64,000 nt of DNA from Chiridota heheva (Eukaryota > Echinodermata > Holothuroidea > Apodida > Chiridotidae): the NCBI GenBank assembly GCA_020152595.1, contig JAIGNY010001673.1, positions 532,001 to 596,000 on the forward strand, written 5' to 3'. The notes under the pieces are model-generated. The model saw only the letters and a program-made list of their open reading frames with translations, was not told the origin of the DNA and made no database searches. Made by a program: the position numbers and the translations under genes. This document shows positions 38,821 through 50,298 of this stretch, piece after piece (within the stretch, counting starts at the first letter, position 1; each line of letters starts with the position of its first letter).

Positions 38821-41800
38821 GGTAACACCTTCCTTCCACGTCCCCTTCTAGGCAGTGGCATATCCAGCTTGAACAGCAGAAGGGGGAAACTTAAATGCGG
38901 TGCAGTATTAATGTAGAAAAACACCTTCTTTCCCCTCCCCTTTCTAGGCAGTGGCATATCCAGCTTGAACAGCAGAAGGGGTAAGCTTAAATGCGGTGCA
39001 GTATTAATGTAGAAAAACACCTTCCTTTCCCTCCCCCTTCCAGGCAGTGGCATATCCAGCTTGAACAGCAGAAGGGGTAAGCTTAAATGCGGTGCAGTAT
39101 TAATGTAGAAAAACACCTTCTTTCCCCGCCCCCTTCCAGGCAGTGGCATATCCAGCTTGAACAGCAGAAGGGGTAAGCTTAAATGCGGTGCAGTATTAAT
39201 GTAGAAAAACACCTTCCTTCCCCGCCTCCTTCCAGGCAGTGGCATATCCAGCTTGAACAGCAGAAGGGGTAAGCTTAAATGCGGTGCAGTATTAATGTAG
39301 AAAAACACCTTCCTTTCCCTCCCCCTTCCAGGCAGTGGCATATCCAGCTTGAACAGCAGAAGGGGTAAGTTTAAATGCGGTGCAGTATTAATGTAGAAAA
39401 ACACCTTCTTTCCCGCCCCTTCCAGGCAGTGGCATATCCAGCTTGAACAGCAGAAGGGGTAAGCTTAAATGCGGTGCAGTATTAATGTAGAAAAACACCT
39501 TCTTTCCCCGCCCCCTTCCAGGCAGTGGCATATCCAGCTTGAACAGCAGAAGGGGTAAGCTTAAATGCGGTGCAGTATTAATGTAGAAAAACACCTTCCT
39601 TCCCCGCCCCCTTCCAGGCAGTGGCATATCCAGCTTGAACAGCAGAAGGGGTAAGCTTAAATGCGGTGCAGTATTAATGTAGAAAAACACCTTCCTTCCC
39701 CTCCCCCTTCCAGGCAGTGGCATATCCAGCTTGAACAGCAGAAGGGGTAAGCTTAAATGCGGTGCAGTATTAATGTAGAAAAACACCTTCCTTCCCCTCC
39801 CCCTTCTAGGCAGTGGCATATCCAGCTTGAACAGCAGAAGGGGTAAGCTTAAATGCGGTGCAGTGTTAATGTAGAAAAACACCTTCCTTTCCCTCCCTCT
39901 TCCAGGCAGTGGCATATCCAGCTTGAACAGTAAAAGGGGTAAGCTTAAATGCGGTGCAGTATTAACGTAGAAAAACACCTTCCTTCCCCGCCCCCTTCCA
40001 GGCAGTGGCATATCCAGCTTTAACAGTAAAAGGGGGAAACTTAAATCCGGTGCAGTGTTAATGTAGAAAAACACCTTCCTTCCCCTCCCCCTTCCAGGCA
40101 GTGGCATATCCAGCTTGAACAGCAGAAGGGGTAAGCTTAAATGCGGTGCAGTGTTAATGTAGAAAAACACCTTCCTTCCCCTCCCCCTTCCAGGCAGTGG
40201 CATATCCAGCTTGAACAGCAGAAGGTGTAAGCTTAAATGCGGTGCAGTATTAATGTAGAAAAACACCTTCTTTCCCGCCCCTTCCAGGCAGTGGCATATC
40301 CAGTTTGAACAGCAGACGGGAGAAATTAATGTGCAGTGAAAAACACCTTCCTTCCCGCCCCCTTCCAGGCAGTGGCATATCCAGCTTGAACAGCAGACGG
40401 GAGAAACTTTCCACCTTCCTTCCCGCCCCTTCCAGGCAGTGGCATATCCAGTTTGAACAGCAGACGGAGAGAAACTTAGAAAACACCTTCCTTCCCCTCC
40501 ATCTTCTAGTGTTGGTATATCCAAAAACGTGCAGTGTTAATGTAGAAAAACACCTTCTTTCCCCCCCTTCCAGGCAGTGGCATATCCAGCTTGAACAGCA
40601 GACGGGAGAAACTTAAATGCGGTGCAGTGTTAATGTAGAAAAACACCTTCCTTCCCCTCCATCTTCTAGGCAGTGGCATATCCAGCTTGAACAGCAGAAG
40701 GGGAAAGCTTTAAAGTGCAGTGTTAATGTAGAAAACACCTTCTTTCCCCCCTTCCAGGCAGTGGCATATCCAAAACACTTGAACAGCAGACGGGAGAAAC
40801 GGTGCAGTGTTAATGTAGAAAAACACCTTCCTTCCCCCGCCCCTTCCAGGCAGTGGCATATCCAGCTTGAACAGCAGACGGAGAAACTTAAATGCGGTGC
40901 AGTGTTAATGTAGAAAAACACCTTCCTTCCCCTCCATCTTCTAGGCAGTGGCATATCCAGCTTGAACAGCAGAAGGGGGAAACTTAAATGCGGTGCAGTG
41001 TTAATGTAGAAAAACACCTTCTTTCCCGCCCCTTCCAGGCAGTGGCATATCCAGCTTGAACAGCAGACGGGAGAAACTTAAATGCGGTGCAGTGTTAATG
41101 TAGAAAAACACCTTCCTTCCCCTCCATCTTCCAGGCAGTGGCATATCCAGTTTGAACAGCAGAAGCAGGGAGAAACTTAAATGCGGTGCAGTGTTAATGT
41201 AGAAAAACACCTTCTTTCCCCGCCCCCTTCCAGGCAGTGGCATATCCAGCTTGAACAGCAGACGGGAGAAACTTAAATGCGGTGCAGTGTTAATGTAGAA
41301 AAACACCTTCCTTCCCCTCCATCTTCTAGGCAGTGGCATATCCAGCTTGAACAGCAGAAGGGGTAAGCTTAAATGCGGTGCAGTGTTAATGTAGAAAAAC
41401 ACCTTCTTTCCCCGCCCCCTTCCAGGCAGTGGCATATCCAGCTTGAACAGCAGACGGGAGAAACTTAAATGCGGTGCAGTGTTAATGTAGAAAAACACCT
41501 TCTTTCCCCGCCCCCTTCCAGGCAGTGGCATATCCAGCTTGAACAGCAGAAGGGGTAAGCTTAAATGCGGTGCAGTATTAATGTAGAAAAACACCTTCCT
41601 TCCCCTCCCATCTTCTAGGCAGTGGCATATCCAGCTTGAACAGCAGAAGGGGTAAGCTTAAATGCGGTGCAGTATTAATGTAGAAAAACACCTTCTTTCC
41701 CCGCCCCCTTCCAGGCAGTGGCATATCCAGCTTGAACAGCAGACGGGTGCAGTGTTAATGTAGAAAACACACTTTCTTTCCCCCCCCTTCCAGGCAGTGG

Positions 41801-44800
41801 CATATCCAGCTTGAACAGCAGAGGGGAGAAACTTAAATCCAGCTTGAACAGCAGTGCAGTGTTAATGTAGAAAAACACCTTCCAGGCAGTGGCATATTTG
41901 CAGTATTAATGTAGAAAAACACCTTCCCCGCCCCCTTCCAGGCAGTGGCATATCCAGCTTGAACAGCAGAAGGGGTAAGCTTAAATGCGGTGCAGTGTTA
42001 ATGTAGAAAACACCTTCCTTCCCCTCCCCTTCCAGGCAGTGGCATATCCAGCTTGAACAGCAGAAGGGGAAACTTAAATGCGGTGCAGTGTTAATGTAGA
42101 AAAACACCTTCCTTCCCCTCCCTTCCAGGCAGTGGCATATCCAGCTTGAACAGCAGCTTAAATGCGGTGCAGGTTAATGTAGAAAAACACCTTCCTTCCT
42201 CCCCTCTTCCAGGCAGTGGCATATCCAGCTTGAACAGCAGAAGGGGTAAGCTTTGCAGTGCAGTATTAATGTAGAAAACACCTTCCTTCCCCCGCCCCTT
42301 CCAGGCAGTGGCATATCCAGCTTTGAACAGTAAAAGGGGAAACTTAAACGTGCAGTGTTAATGTAGAAAACACCTTCCTTCCCTCCCCTTCCAGGCAGTG
42401 GCATATCCAGCTTGAACAGCAGAAGGGGGAGAAACAGTGTTAACGAAAAATCCAGGCGGTGCAGTGTTAATGTAGAAAAACACCTTCCTTCCCCCCCCTT
42501 CCAGGCAGTGGCATATCCAGCTTGAAAACACTTCCTTTCCCTCCCCTTCCAGGCAGTGGCATATCCAGCTTAAATGCGGTGCAGTGTTAATGTAGAAAAA
42601 CACCTTCTTTCCCCGCCCCCTTCCAGGCAGTGGCATATCCAGTTTGAACAGCAGACGGGAGAAACTTAAATGCGGTGCAGTGTTAATGTAGAAAAACACC
42701 TTCCTTCCCCGCCCCCTTCCAGGCAGTGGCATATCCAGCTTGAACAGCAGACGGGAGAAACTTAAATGCGGTGCAGTGTTAATGTAGAAAAACACCTTCC
42801 TTCCCCGCCCCCTTCCAGGCAGTGGCATATCCAGCTTGAACAGCAGACGGGAGAAACTTAAATGCGGTGCAGTATTAATGTAGAAAAACACCTTCCTTCC
42901 CCTCCATCTTCTAGGCAGTGGCATATCCAGCTTGAACAGCAGAAGGGGTAAGCTTAAATGCGGTGCAGTGTTAATGTAGAAAAACACCTTCTTTCCCCGC
43001 CCCCTTCCAGGCAGTGGCATATCCAGCTTGAACAGCAGACGGGAGAAACTTAAATGCGGTGCAGTGTTAATGTAGAAAAACACCTTCCTTCCCCGCCCCC
43101 TTCCAGGCAGTGGCATATCCAGCTTGAACAGCAGACAGTGGAGAAACTTAAATGCATATCCAGATTGCAGTGTTAATGTAGAAAAACACCTTCCTTTCCC
43201 AGGCAGTGGCCCCTTCCAGGCAGTGGCATATCCAGCTTGAACAGCAGACGGGAGAAACTTAAATGCGGTGCAGTGTTAATGTAGAAAAACACCTTCCTTC
43301 CCCTCCCATCTTCCAGGCAGTGGCATACCTTCTTTCCAGCAGTGGAACAGCAGAAGGGGAGAAAAACTTAAATGGCATATCCAGCTTGAACAGCAGACGG
43401 GAGGTGCAGTGTTAATGTAGAAAACACCTTCTTTCCCGCCCCCTTCCAGGCAGTGGCATATCCGGTGCAGTGTTAATGTAGAAAAACACCTTCCTTCCCC
43501 GCCCCCTTCCAGGCAGTGGCATATCCAGCTTGAACAGCAGAAGGGGTAAGCTTAAATGCGGTGCAGTGTTAATGTAGAAAAACACCTTCCTTCCCCTCCC
43601 CTTCCAGGCAGTGGCATATCCAGCTTGAACAGCAGAAGGGGAAACTTAAACATCCCGCGTGGCATATCCAGATTGCAGAAAAACACCTTCCTTCCCCCCC
43701 CTTCCAGGCAGTGGCATATCCAGTTTGAACAGCAGACGGGAGAAACTTAAATGCGGTGCAGTGTTAATGTAGAAAAACACCTTCCTTCCCGCCCCTTCCA
43801 GGCAGTGGCATATCCAGCTTGAACAGCAGAAGGGGGAAACTTAAATGCGGTGCAGTGTTAATGTAGAAAAACACCTTCTTTCCCGCCCCTTCCAGGCAGT
43901 GGCATATCCAGCTTGAACAGCAGCGGGAGAAACTTAAATGCGGTGCAGTGTTAATGTAGAAAAACACCTTCCTTCCCCTCCATCTTCTAGGCAGTGGCAT
44001 ATCCAGGAAACTTAAATGCGGTGCAGTGTTAATGTAGAAAAACACCTTCTTTCCCCGCCCCCTTCCAGGCAGTGGCATACCCAGCTTGAACAGTAAAAGG
44101 GGAAACCTAAATGCGGTGCAGTGTTAATGTAGAAATACACCTTCTTTCCCCGCCCCTTCCGGGCAGTGGCATATCCAGCTTGAACAGCAAAGGGAGAAAC
44201 TTAAATGCGGTGCAGTCCTTCCCCGCCCCCTTCCAGGCAGTGGCATATCCAGCTTGAACAGCAAAGGGAGAAACTTAAATGCGGTGCAGTGTTAATGTAG
44301 AAAAACACCTTCCTTCCCTCCATCTTCTAGGCAGTGGTGGCATAAGCTTAAATCCAGAAAAACACCTTCTTTCCCCCCCCTTCCAGGCAGTGGCATATCC
44401 AGCTTGAACAGCAGAAGGGGGTAAGCTTAAATGCGGTGCAGTGTTAATGTAGAAAAACACCTTCCTTCCTCCATCCCTAGGCAGTGGCCCCTTCCAGGCA
44501 GTGGCACCTTCTTTCCGCCCCTTCCAGCATTGAACAGCAGCGGGAGAAATGCGGTGCAGGTAATGTAGAAAAACACCTTCTTTCCCGCCCCTTCCAAGTG
44601 GCATATCCAGCTGAACAGCAGAAGGGGTAAGCTTAAATCTTGGTGCAGTGTTAATGTAGAAAAACACCTTCTTTCCCGCCCCTTCCAGGCAGTGGCATAT
44701 CCAGCTTGAACAGCAGAAGGGGAAACTTAAATGCGGTGCAGTGTTAATGTAGAAAAACACCTTCTTTCCCCGCCCATTTCTAGGCAGTATATCCAGCTTG

Positions 44801-45359
44801 AACAGCAAAACTTAAACGGTGCAGTATTAATGTAGAAAAACACCTTCCTTTTCCCCCCAGTGGCTTCCAGGCAGTGGCACCTTCCTTCCTATCCAGCTTG
44901 AACAGCAGAAGGGGTAAGCTTAAATGCGGTGCAGTGTTAATGTAGAAAAACACCTTCCTTTCCTCCCCTTCCAGGCAGTGGCATATCCAGCTTGAACCAG
45001 GCTTAAAGTGCAGTGTTAATGTAGAAAAACACCTTCTTTCCAGCCCCTTCCAGGCAGTGGATACAGCAGAACAGCAGAAGGGGAAACTTAAATGCGGTGC
45101 AGTGTTAATGTAGAAAACACTTCCCGCCCCTTCCAGGCAGTGGCATATTTCAGACCCCTTCCAGGCAGTGGCATATCCAGCTTGAACAGCAGAAGGGGAA
45201 ACTTAAATCCGGTGCAGTGTTAATGTAGAAAACACCCTTTCCCTCCCCTTCCAGGCAGTGGCATATCCAGCTTGAACAGCAGACGGGAGAAACTTAAATG
45301 CGGTGCAGTGTTGTTGTAAAAAAACACATTCCTTCCCCACCCCTTCCAGGCAGAGGCAC
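38821..45359. repeat. 96-bp satellite array (~6.5 kb, roughly 65-70 monomers)
   Basis: The core GCAGTGGCATATCCAGCTTG recurs with a 96-bp period (38851, 38947, 39043, 39139, and so on). The left part to about 40250 is homogeneous. From about 40900 two monomer types alternate: one ends GAAGGGGTAAGCTTAAATG, the other GACGGGAGAAACTTAAATG. From about 42100 many monomers are truncated or rearranged. Each monomer carries a pyrimidine tract ending in CTTCCAG. Because 96 is a multiple of three, minus-strand frames of up to 378 codons stay open, but they are not proposed as genes. The homogeneous side probably turns over more recently. Confidence 0.97.
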
Positions 45360-45945
45360 TAAAATTTGATCAGAAGTCCCCATTCCCCTCTTTCCCAATT
45401 ATTCCAAGAAAGTAGGTTCAGATTACAGTATGGTAAAAAGCAAAAATGACAATTTGAATATATTGGTACAACATTAAATATATTTTGTACAAAATGAAAT
45501 ATTTTTCAATTCAAATTGGAATCTGGTTCACCATCCATCCACAACATCAATATTGTTCAAAAGAGATTACTACTCAGTCAAATGCGAACAGAAAAGTCCA
45601 TTTGTTTTAACAAGAGTTTGGCCCCACTTTCTCTGTCCCATATTACAGAATGGCACAGGAAGAAGTAGGAAGTCTTTTTGCTATGGAAGTCAAGATGTCA
45701 CCTATTTCCATGAAACTTTCACGCAAGACCCTAGCCATTCCTTCTCACATTACTACAAATGTAGTCATATGACATTTAACATTTAATCCACACCTTGTGA
45801 AAGCCAAGCAATGACATGAAGATAAACCCTGTGTATCCCTATCAGACCCTCATGGGTGCAATCGGGGGGATTGGGTTAAATGGTTGTGTGCATCCCCCAA
45901 ACAATATGCTTAAAGACTTGAGGGGATTACCATTTTGTTTGTTAT
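45360..45945. other. Non-coding between satellite and foldback C
   Basis: Unique-looking AT-rich sequence. A frame at 45553-45786 has no recognised domain. Confidence 0.4.
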
Positions 45946-45949
45946 TTAA

Positions 45950-46552
45950 AGGAAAGGTATTGTCCAATAAATTCAGAAGTGAACGCCGCCGTGCTGGCAG
46001 TGTCACTTCCGGTTTTCAACTTTCTTTATTGATTATGAGAAATCTGTGACATTATCAAAAACACATGTAGGCCCGTATCGTCCCTCTTTTCGCATAGTGA
46101 CAAATGTCATTTGTGTGGTGATGAATGTCAAAATTGAAATGATTAATACCGCATACTGACGAATGTTTGGAAAATTTTGAAGCTTGGTGAAATAAAAGTT
46201 GATAATTGTATTATATAGCTTTATATATCATTGGAAAGAGAAAATGCTAATCTATTGACAATTGTACTTACAATAAAGATATTTTAAGCAAAATCTTATT
46301 TAATGAAGTATCAAAGACATTCGCCAGTATGCAGAAATAATAATTCAGTATTTTGCACCAAATTTCGTTTCACCTAAACCAGACATTTGTCAGTATGCGG
46401 AAAGAGGGACAATATGTTTGGTCTGGCAGATGTATGATCGATAACATTGCAGATTTCTCGTGATTCATAGGAAAAATTGAAAACCGGAAGTGACGTTTAT
46501 CCAGCTTGACGGCATTCACTTTGGAATGTATTTACGGGATGATACCTATCCT
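45950..46552. mobile_element. Foldback element family C (603 bp, TTAA-flanked)
   Basis: TTAA occurs at 45946-45949 and 46553-46556. The arms are about 75 bp and pair well: left AGGAAAGGTATTGTCCAATA, through GTCACTTCCGGTTTTCAA; right is its complement, beginning TTGAAAACCGGAAGTGACGT. The loop hosts an inserted TA-flanked MITE (46078-46412). A diverged left-end-like sequence (TTAAAGGAAAGGCATTAACC) also lies at 47691. Confidence 0.85.
46078..46412. mobile_element. TA-flanked MITE (family M), copy 2, nested in foldback C
   Basis: Ends TCGTCCCTCTTTTCGCATAG and complement TTGTCCCTCTTTCCGCATAC form ~32-bp inverted repeats closing with GACAAATGTC. TA lies on both sides (46076-46077 and 46413-46414). 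It sits in the loop of foldback C, so it is the younger insertion. Confidence 0.87.
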
Positions 46553-46556
46553 TTAA

Positions 46557-46789
46557 ACATAGCTTGTGCAGTGTAAAACTGATATTTTGAGATAACTTCA
46601 AATTACAATAGGGTGTAAGCAATGTTCCCCATCGGCAACCAGCTTAATCCGAAAAAGTGGCTACACCACTGTCAATATTGGGAGCAGGTATGATCCTGCC
46701 AAACACATGCAGGCAGCATGGAATAACCATCTTGTAATGTTCAATAAAAAGGAAAGGAGCTGACACAATCCACATTTTTTAGTAGACCT
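46557..46789. other. Short spacer, nothing recognised
   Basis: No feature is supported. Confidence 0.4.
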
Positions 46790-47691
46790 GTACCAGATGT
46801 AGAGGTGCTGTGGCTCAGTGGTTAAGGAGGTGCTGTGGCTCAGTGGTTAAGGAGGTGCTGTGGCTCAGTGGTTAAGGAGGTGCTGTGGCTCAGTGGTTAA
46901 GGAGGTGCTGTGGCTCAGTGGTTAAGGAGGTGCTGTGGCTCAGTGGTTAAGGTGCTGTGGCTCAGTGGTTAAGGAGGTGCTGTGGCTCAGTGGTTAAGGA
47001 GGTGCTGTGGCTCAGTGGTTAAGGAGGTGCTGTGGCTCAGTGGTTAAGGAGGTGCTGTGGCTCAGTGGTTAAGGAGGTGCTGTGGCTCAGTGGTTAAGGA
47101 GGTGCTGTGGCTCAGTGGTTAAGGAGGTGCTGTGGCTCAGTGGTTAAGGAGGTGCTGTGGCTCAGTGGTTAAGGAGGTGCTGTGGCTCAGTGGTTAAGAG
47201 GTGCTGTGGCTCAGTGGCTAAGGAGGTGCTGTGGCTCAGTGGTTAAGGAGGTGCTGTGGCTCAGTGGTTAAGGAGGTGCTGTGGCTCAGTGGTTAAGGAG
47301 GTGCTGTGGCTCAGTGGTTAAGGAGGTGCTGTGGCTCAGTGGTTAAGGAGGTGCTGTGGCTCAGTGGTTAAGGAGGTGCTGTGGCTCAGTGGTTAAGGAG
47401 GTGCTGTGGCTCAGTGGTTAAGAAGTCCTGCTCGTATTCGAGAGTTACCGAGTTTGATTTCCATTGTGAGTGCTGCATTGTGTCCTGGAGCAAGGCACTT
47501 TACTCAACTTGCTTCAGTCCACTCAGCTGTAAAATGAGTACCAGCTAACTGCTGAGGAGTTAATCTGCGATAGACTGGCATCCTGTCTAGGGGGAGTCAT
47601 GTACTCTCATCCGCTTGCGCCATGGAAACCAGAGATAAGCAACGGCTCAATGAGCCTAATGGCTCAAATGGATTTAGCTAGTACCAGATGT
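46790..47691 (+). mobile_element. tRNA-derived SINE with expanded A box and 11-bp target duplication
   Basis: GTACCAGATGT at 46790-46800 and again at 47681-47691 forms an 11-bp target duplication around the insertion. The last head unit holds a Pol III A box (TGGCTCAGTGG, about 47408-47418), and a B box-like AGTTTGATTTCC follows at 47451-47462. The body has the GAGCAAGGCACTTTACTCAA and CTCAGCTGTAAAATGAGTAC phrases of invertebrate deuterostome SINEs. The 5' head is expanded into 25 tandem units, so the insertion is ~880 bp instead of the ~290 bp expected with one unit. Confidence 0.88.
46803..47425 (+). repeat. 25-bp tandem array, 25 copies, of the SINE A-box region
   Basis: The unit GGTGCTGTGGCTCAGTGG plus TTAAGGA is repeated 25 times by direct count. 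Only small variants appear: one unit shortened near 46948, one missing a G near 47197, and one GGCTAAG near 47217. Every unit has a full A box match to TRGYNNANNGG. Confidence 0.97.
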
Positions 47692-48365
47692 TAAAGGAAA
47701 GGCATTAACCCATTACTACTTGCAGGAGTGAGCACCGCTGTGCTTGCAACATCTTTCCTGTTGATCTTTGAAAGATGCACTTACATTTTCAGTTGCACTA
47801 CAAGCTTCAAAATATTGTTTGAGGTTTCCCAGATATTTTGAGACAAAAAAGCTCAAAGTTACCTCACCCAGTAACTCAGAAAACATGTAAAATGTAGCAG
47901 TCTTTATAACTACAACACCTCTTTAAGTTCTATCGATTGAATAACAAAGAAAGGAGAGGCCCTGACTTGCCAATGTCAATAAAAGAATGCCATTAAACTC
48001 CCTTTCCAACCTGTACCCTTCCCCAGTCCATACACATTCCCAGAACTACATCCTGGATTGTAATACAACTTCCAATTTAAGAAAATGTGTCGAGCAAAGT
48101 CAAGCAGCATGAAAAATGTACAATAACATTAAAGCAAAATTATGCGAAACAATATTGCTTAACGTATAACAAACTAGACATTGGAAACAATACAAATCCC
48201 CTCACCGCTAATAATGCATATTCCAGACTGTCCCACATTCCATCCCAACCTATCCCAAATGTTATCCCATGTCTATACTCTATGCAATCACACCTAAAAA
48301 CCAGATACTGTATGTCATTCCACCACTTGCATGACCCACATCACTACTGAAATCCAGATGACATT
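47692..48365. other. Non-coding, nothing recognised
   Basis: It begins with a foldback C-like left end (TAAAGGAAAGGCATT), with no matching right arm found. No gene is recognised. Confidence 0.4.
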
Positions 48366-48369
48366 CCCC

Positions 48370-48605
48370 CCTGTCCCACATGATGACCCACCTTGTTCCA
48401 CATGCCAACCCACCCTGTTCCACATGCCAACCCATCCTGTTCCACATGCCAAACCCATCCTGTTCCACATGCCAACCCATCCTGTTCCACATGCCGACCC
48501 ACCATGTTTTAATGCCAATCCACCCTGTCTAACATGCCAACACATCCTGACCAACATCCCACCGCACCCTGCCCTACATACAATTCCACCCTGTCCCACA
48601 TGACC
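48370..48605. repeat. C-rich tandem array, ~22-bp unit
   Basis: About ten copies of CCCATCCTGTTCCACATGCC and variants. Frames on both strands stay open by low complexity. Confidence 0.9.
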
Positions 48606-48990
48606 TCATGCTAATTCCTTCAGCTACGTTATCATCATGTCATCTTCTACCCCACATAATGCTCATTGTTTATATTTCCCAAACCCCTAATTTAACATTC
48701 TTTAGAAGCAAGGGAACTTTTATTTGCTTTTTATTCATGGCAAGACAAACATTTTGATTGCTATTCATGTCAGAATGTTAATATCATAACAAAACTAGAA
48801 ATGTGAAGTTAGTAAGTCATAAGCCACATACTTTTGATCTCAGATCAAACATATTGCAGCAAATGCACACTATACCTCACCATTAAGTGTGAACAATGCT
48901 CTTTTAAGTTTCTTTGAAGTTTCAGAGAAGCATTCTAGTTCTACTTACCTATCCAGATACAGCACCTATTAAAATATTTATATAGTTTTG
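48606..48990. other. Non-coding, nothing recognised
   Basis: No feature is supported. Confidence 0.4.
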
Positions 48991-48994
48991 TTAA

Positions 48995-50298
48995 AGGAGA
49001 CAAAGTCTGATATAATCCTTACTTCATATGATAGAATTAAAAATAACAAATTTTCGGACCAAGTTTCACAACTCATATTAAAAGCAAGCTAACATATTTT
49101 TTGTTCGTTTGATGAGGACTTAACGGTACTACGACAGCAAGGGTCAAATTGTGCCTAAAAAGGTTAGATCCTTCTAGAGGTAGGAAGGAAAGAAAACAGG
49201 GGGAGATTGAGAAAAATACGAGAACTAAAAGTCAGAAAGCTGGGATCGAGAGAGGAGGAGGTGCATAGGTGAAGAAAACAAAAGTAGAGAGAGGGGGGTG
49301 GAAGAGGAGGACTAAATATGGTTGTAGAGGGAAAGCAAGATGAAGGAAGGAGATAATTTTATCCGGAAGGTTTTTCTGGAAGAAATCGGCAATTGAGTTG
49401 TGGGGAGCAAGGGAAGCTCTGGGAAGGTTGTACAAGGGGCAAGCAAGGAGAACGTGATGGACTGTGAAGGTGCAATGGCAATTGTTGCGGAGGGGTTGGG
49501 GGGAGCCAATAAGGAGGTGGGAGTGAGTGAGGTGGGTGTGACCTATTCTAAGATGGGTAATATGAACGTTGTCGATACAAGAGAGGTTTGTGGATGGTGG
49601 GTTTGATCGGAATGGTGGGCTGGATGATGTGAAGTTTGTTATTAATTTGGGAGTCCCATGAGGTTTGCCAGCTACAAACAAGGGAAGCGATAAGCGGTTT
49701 GATGTCAGAAAGGGTTTTGGGAAATGGGATAGGGGAGGTTGAGGGCAAGCTTAGTGGCTGCTTCAGCCCTGTCATTGCCAGGGATGCCAACATGGCTTGG
49801 TATCCAGAAAATAATACTTTTCCTGCAGAGGATGGGCGAAAGTAATTGTCAAACACATTAATTCCACCACTATGGGGGCAGCCATTTTGATTTTAAAACA
49901 TGCGGATGATGTCATCAGCTCAGTAGGATGTTGGAATGTTATGCATTTCTTTACAATCTATCTCAAGTTTTCTAGCTTATGAACAATTACTTTCCTTAGG
50001 TATGGGTCAAGGACATTTTTGTGTGTACATGATATTACCAAAACAAGCTTTGCAAAATTGAAACAATTTCTTTTTAAAATAGTATAAAGAAATACATTAC
50101 ATTCTGTTGCTTTGTTGGGTAAATAAAGTCAAGTTTGACAAGATTTTTATATGGAATTGTGCAAAATGGCAGATTCCATGTGTCAACTTTAAATATGAAT
50201 ATCGTGAGAAAGGAATACGCTTTTGACTTTGGTCGTTGGTTTATTTTTCAATTCTCTATGAAATGAAATAAGGAATATGTCCGACTTATATGTCTCCT
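48995..50298. mobile_element. Foldback element family B, copy 3, split by a LINE
   Basis: TTAA precedes the left end at 48991-48994 and GTAA follows the right end at 50299-50302. Left AGGAGACAAAGTCTGATATA and complement of the right end AGGAGACATATAAGTCGGAC form the inverted ends. Homologous to 22416-23007. The interior is interrupted at 49112-49850 by a family R LINE piece; the two halves join into the standard element if that is removed. Confidence 0.82.
49112..49850 (-). pseudogene. LINE family R 3' part: RNase H end and C-terminus (frameshifted)
   Basis: On the minus strand, just inside 49850, the sequence encodes FWIPSHVGIPGNDRAEAATK, the closing motif of the RNase H domain of I/Jockey/Ingi-like LINEs. 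Downstream, in another frame, comes LRIGHTHLTHSHLL, then a C/H pattern ending VHHVLLACPLY, the conserved tail after RNase H. A pyrimidine-rich 3' UTR ends at CTCATCAAACGAAC. It is 5' truncated with at least one frameshift, so it is not functional. It is the most complete copy of this family in the window. Confidence 0.85.

Noticed and set aside
38721..44808. Minus-strand open frames of up to 378 codons reading a 32-residue repeat (INTAPHLSLPLLLFKLDMPL type)
   Set aside because: They are produced by a 96-bp satellite unit that is a multiple of three. There is no start context, no codon bias, no splice logic, and many frames break where monomers are truncated.
46803..47425. Regular 25-bp repeats considered as a CRISPR-like array
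   Set aside because: The units are directly abutting with no spacers, in a eukaryotic genome, and continuous with a SINE body.
49232..49681. 149-codon minus frame as a host gene
   Set aside because: It carries the conserved LRIGHTHLTHSHLL tail that follows RNase H in LINEs, is frameshifted from the RNase H motif, and belongs to a repeated element.
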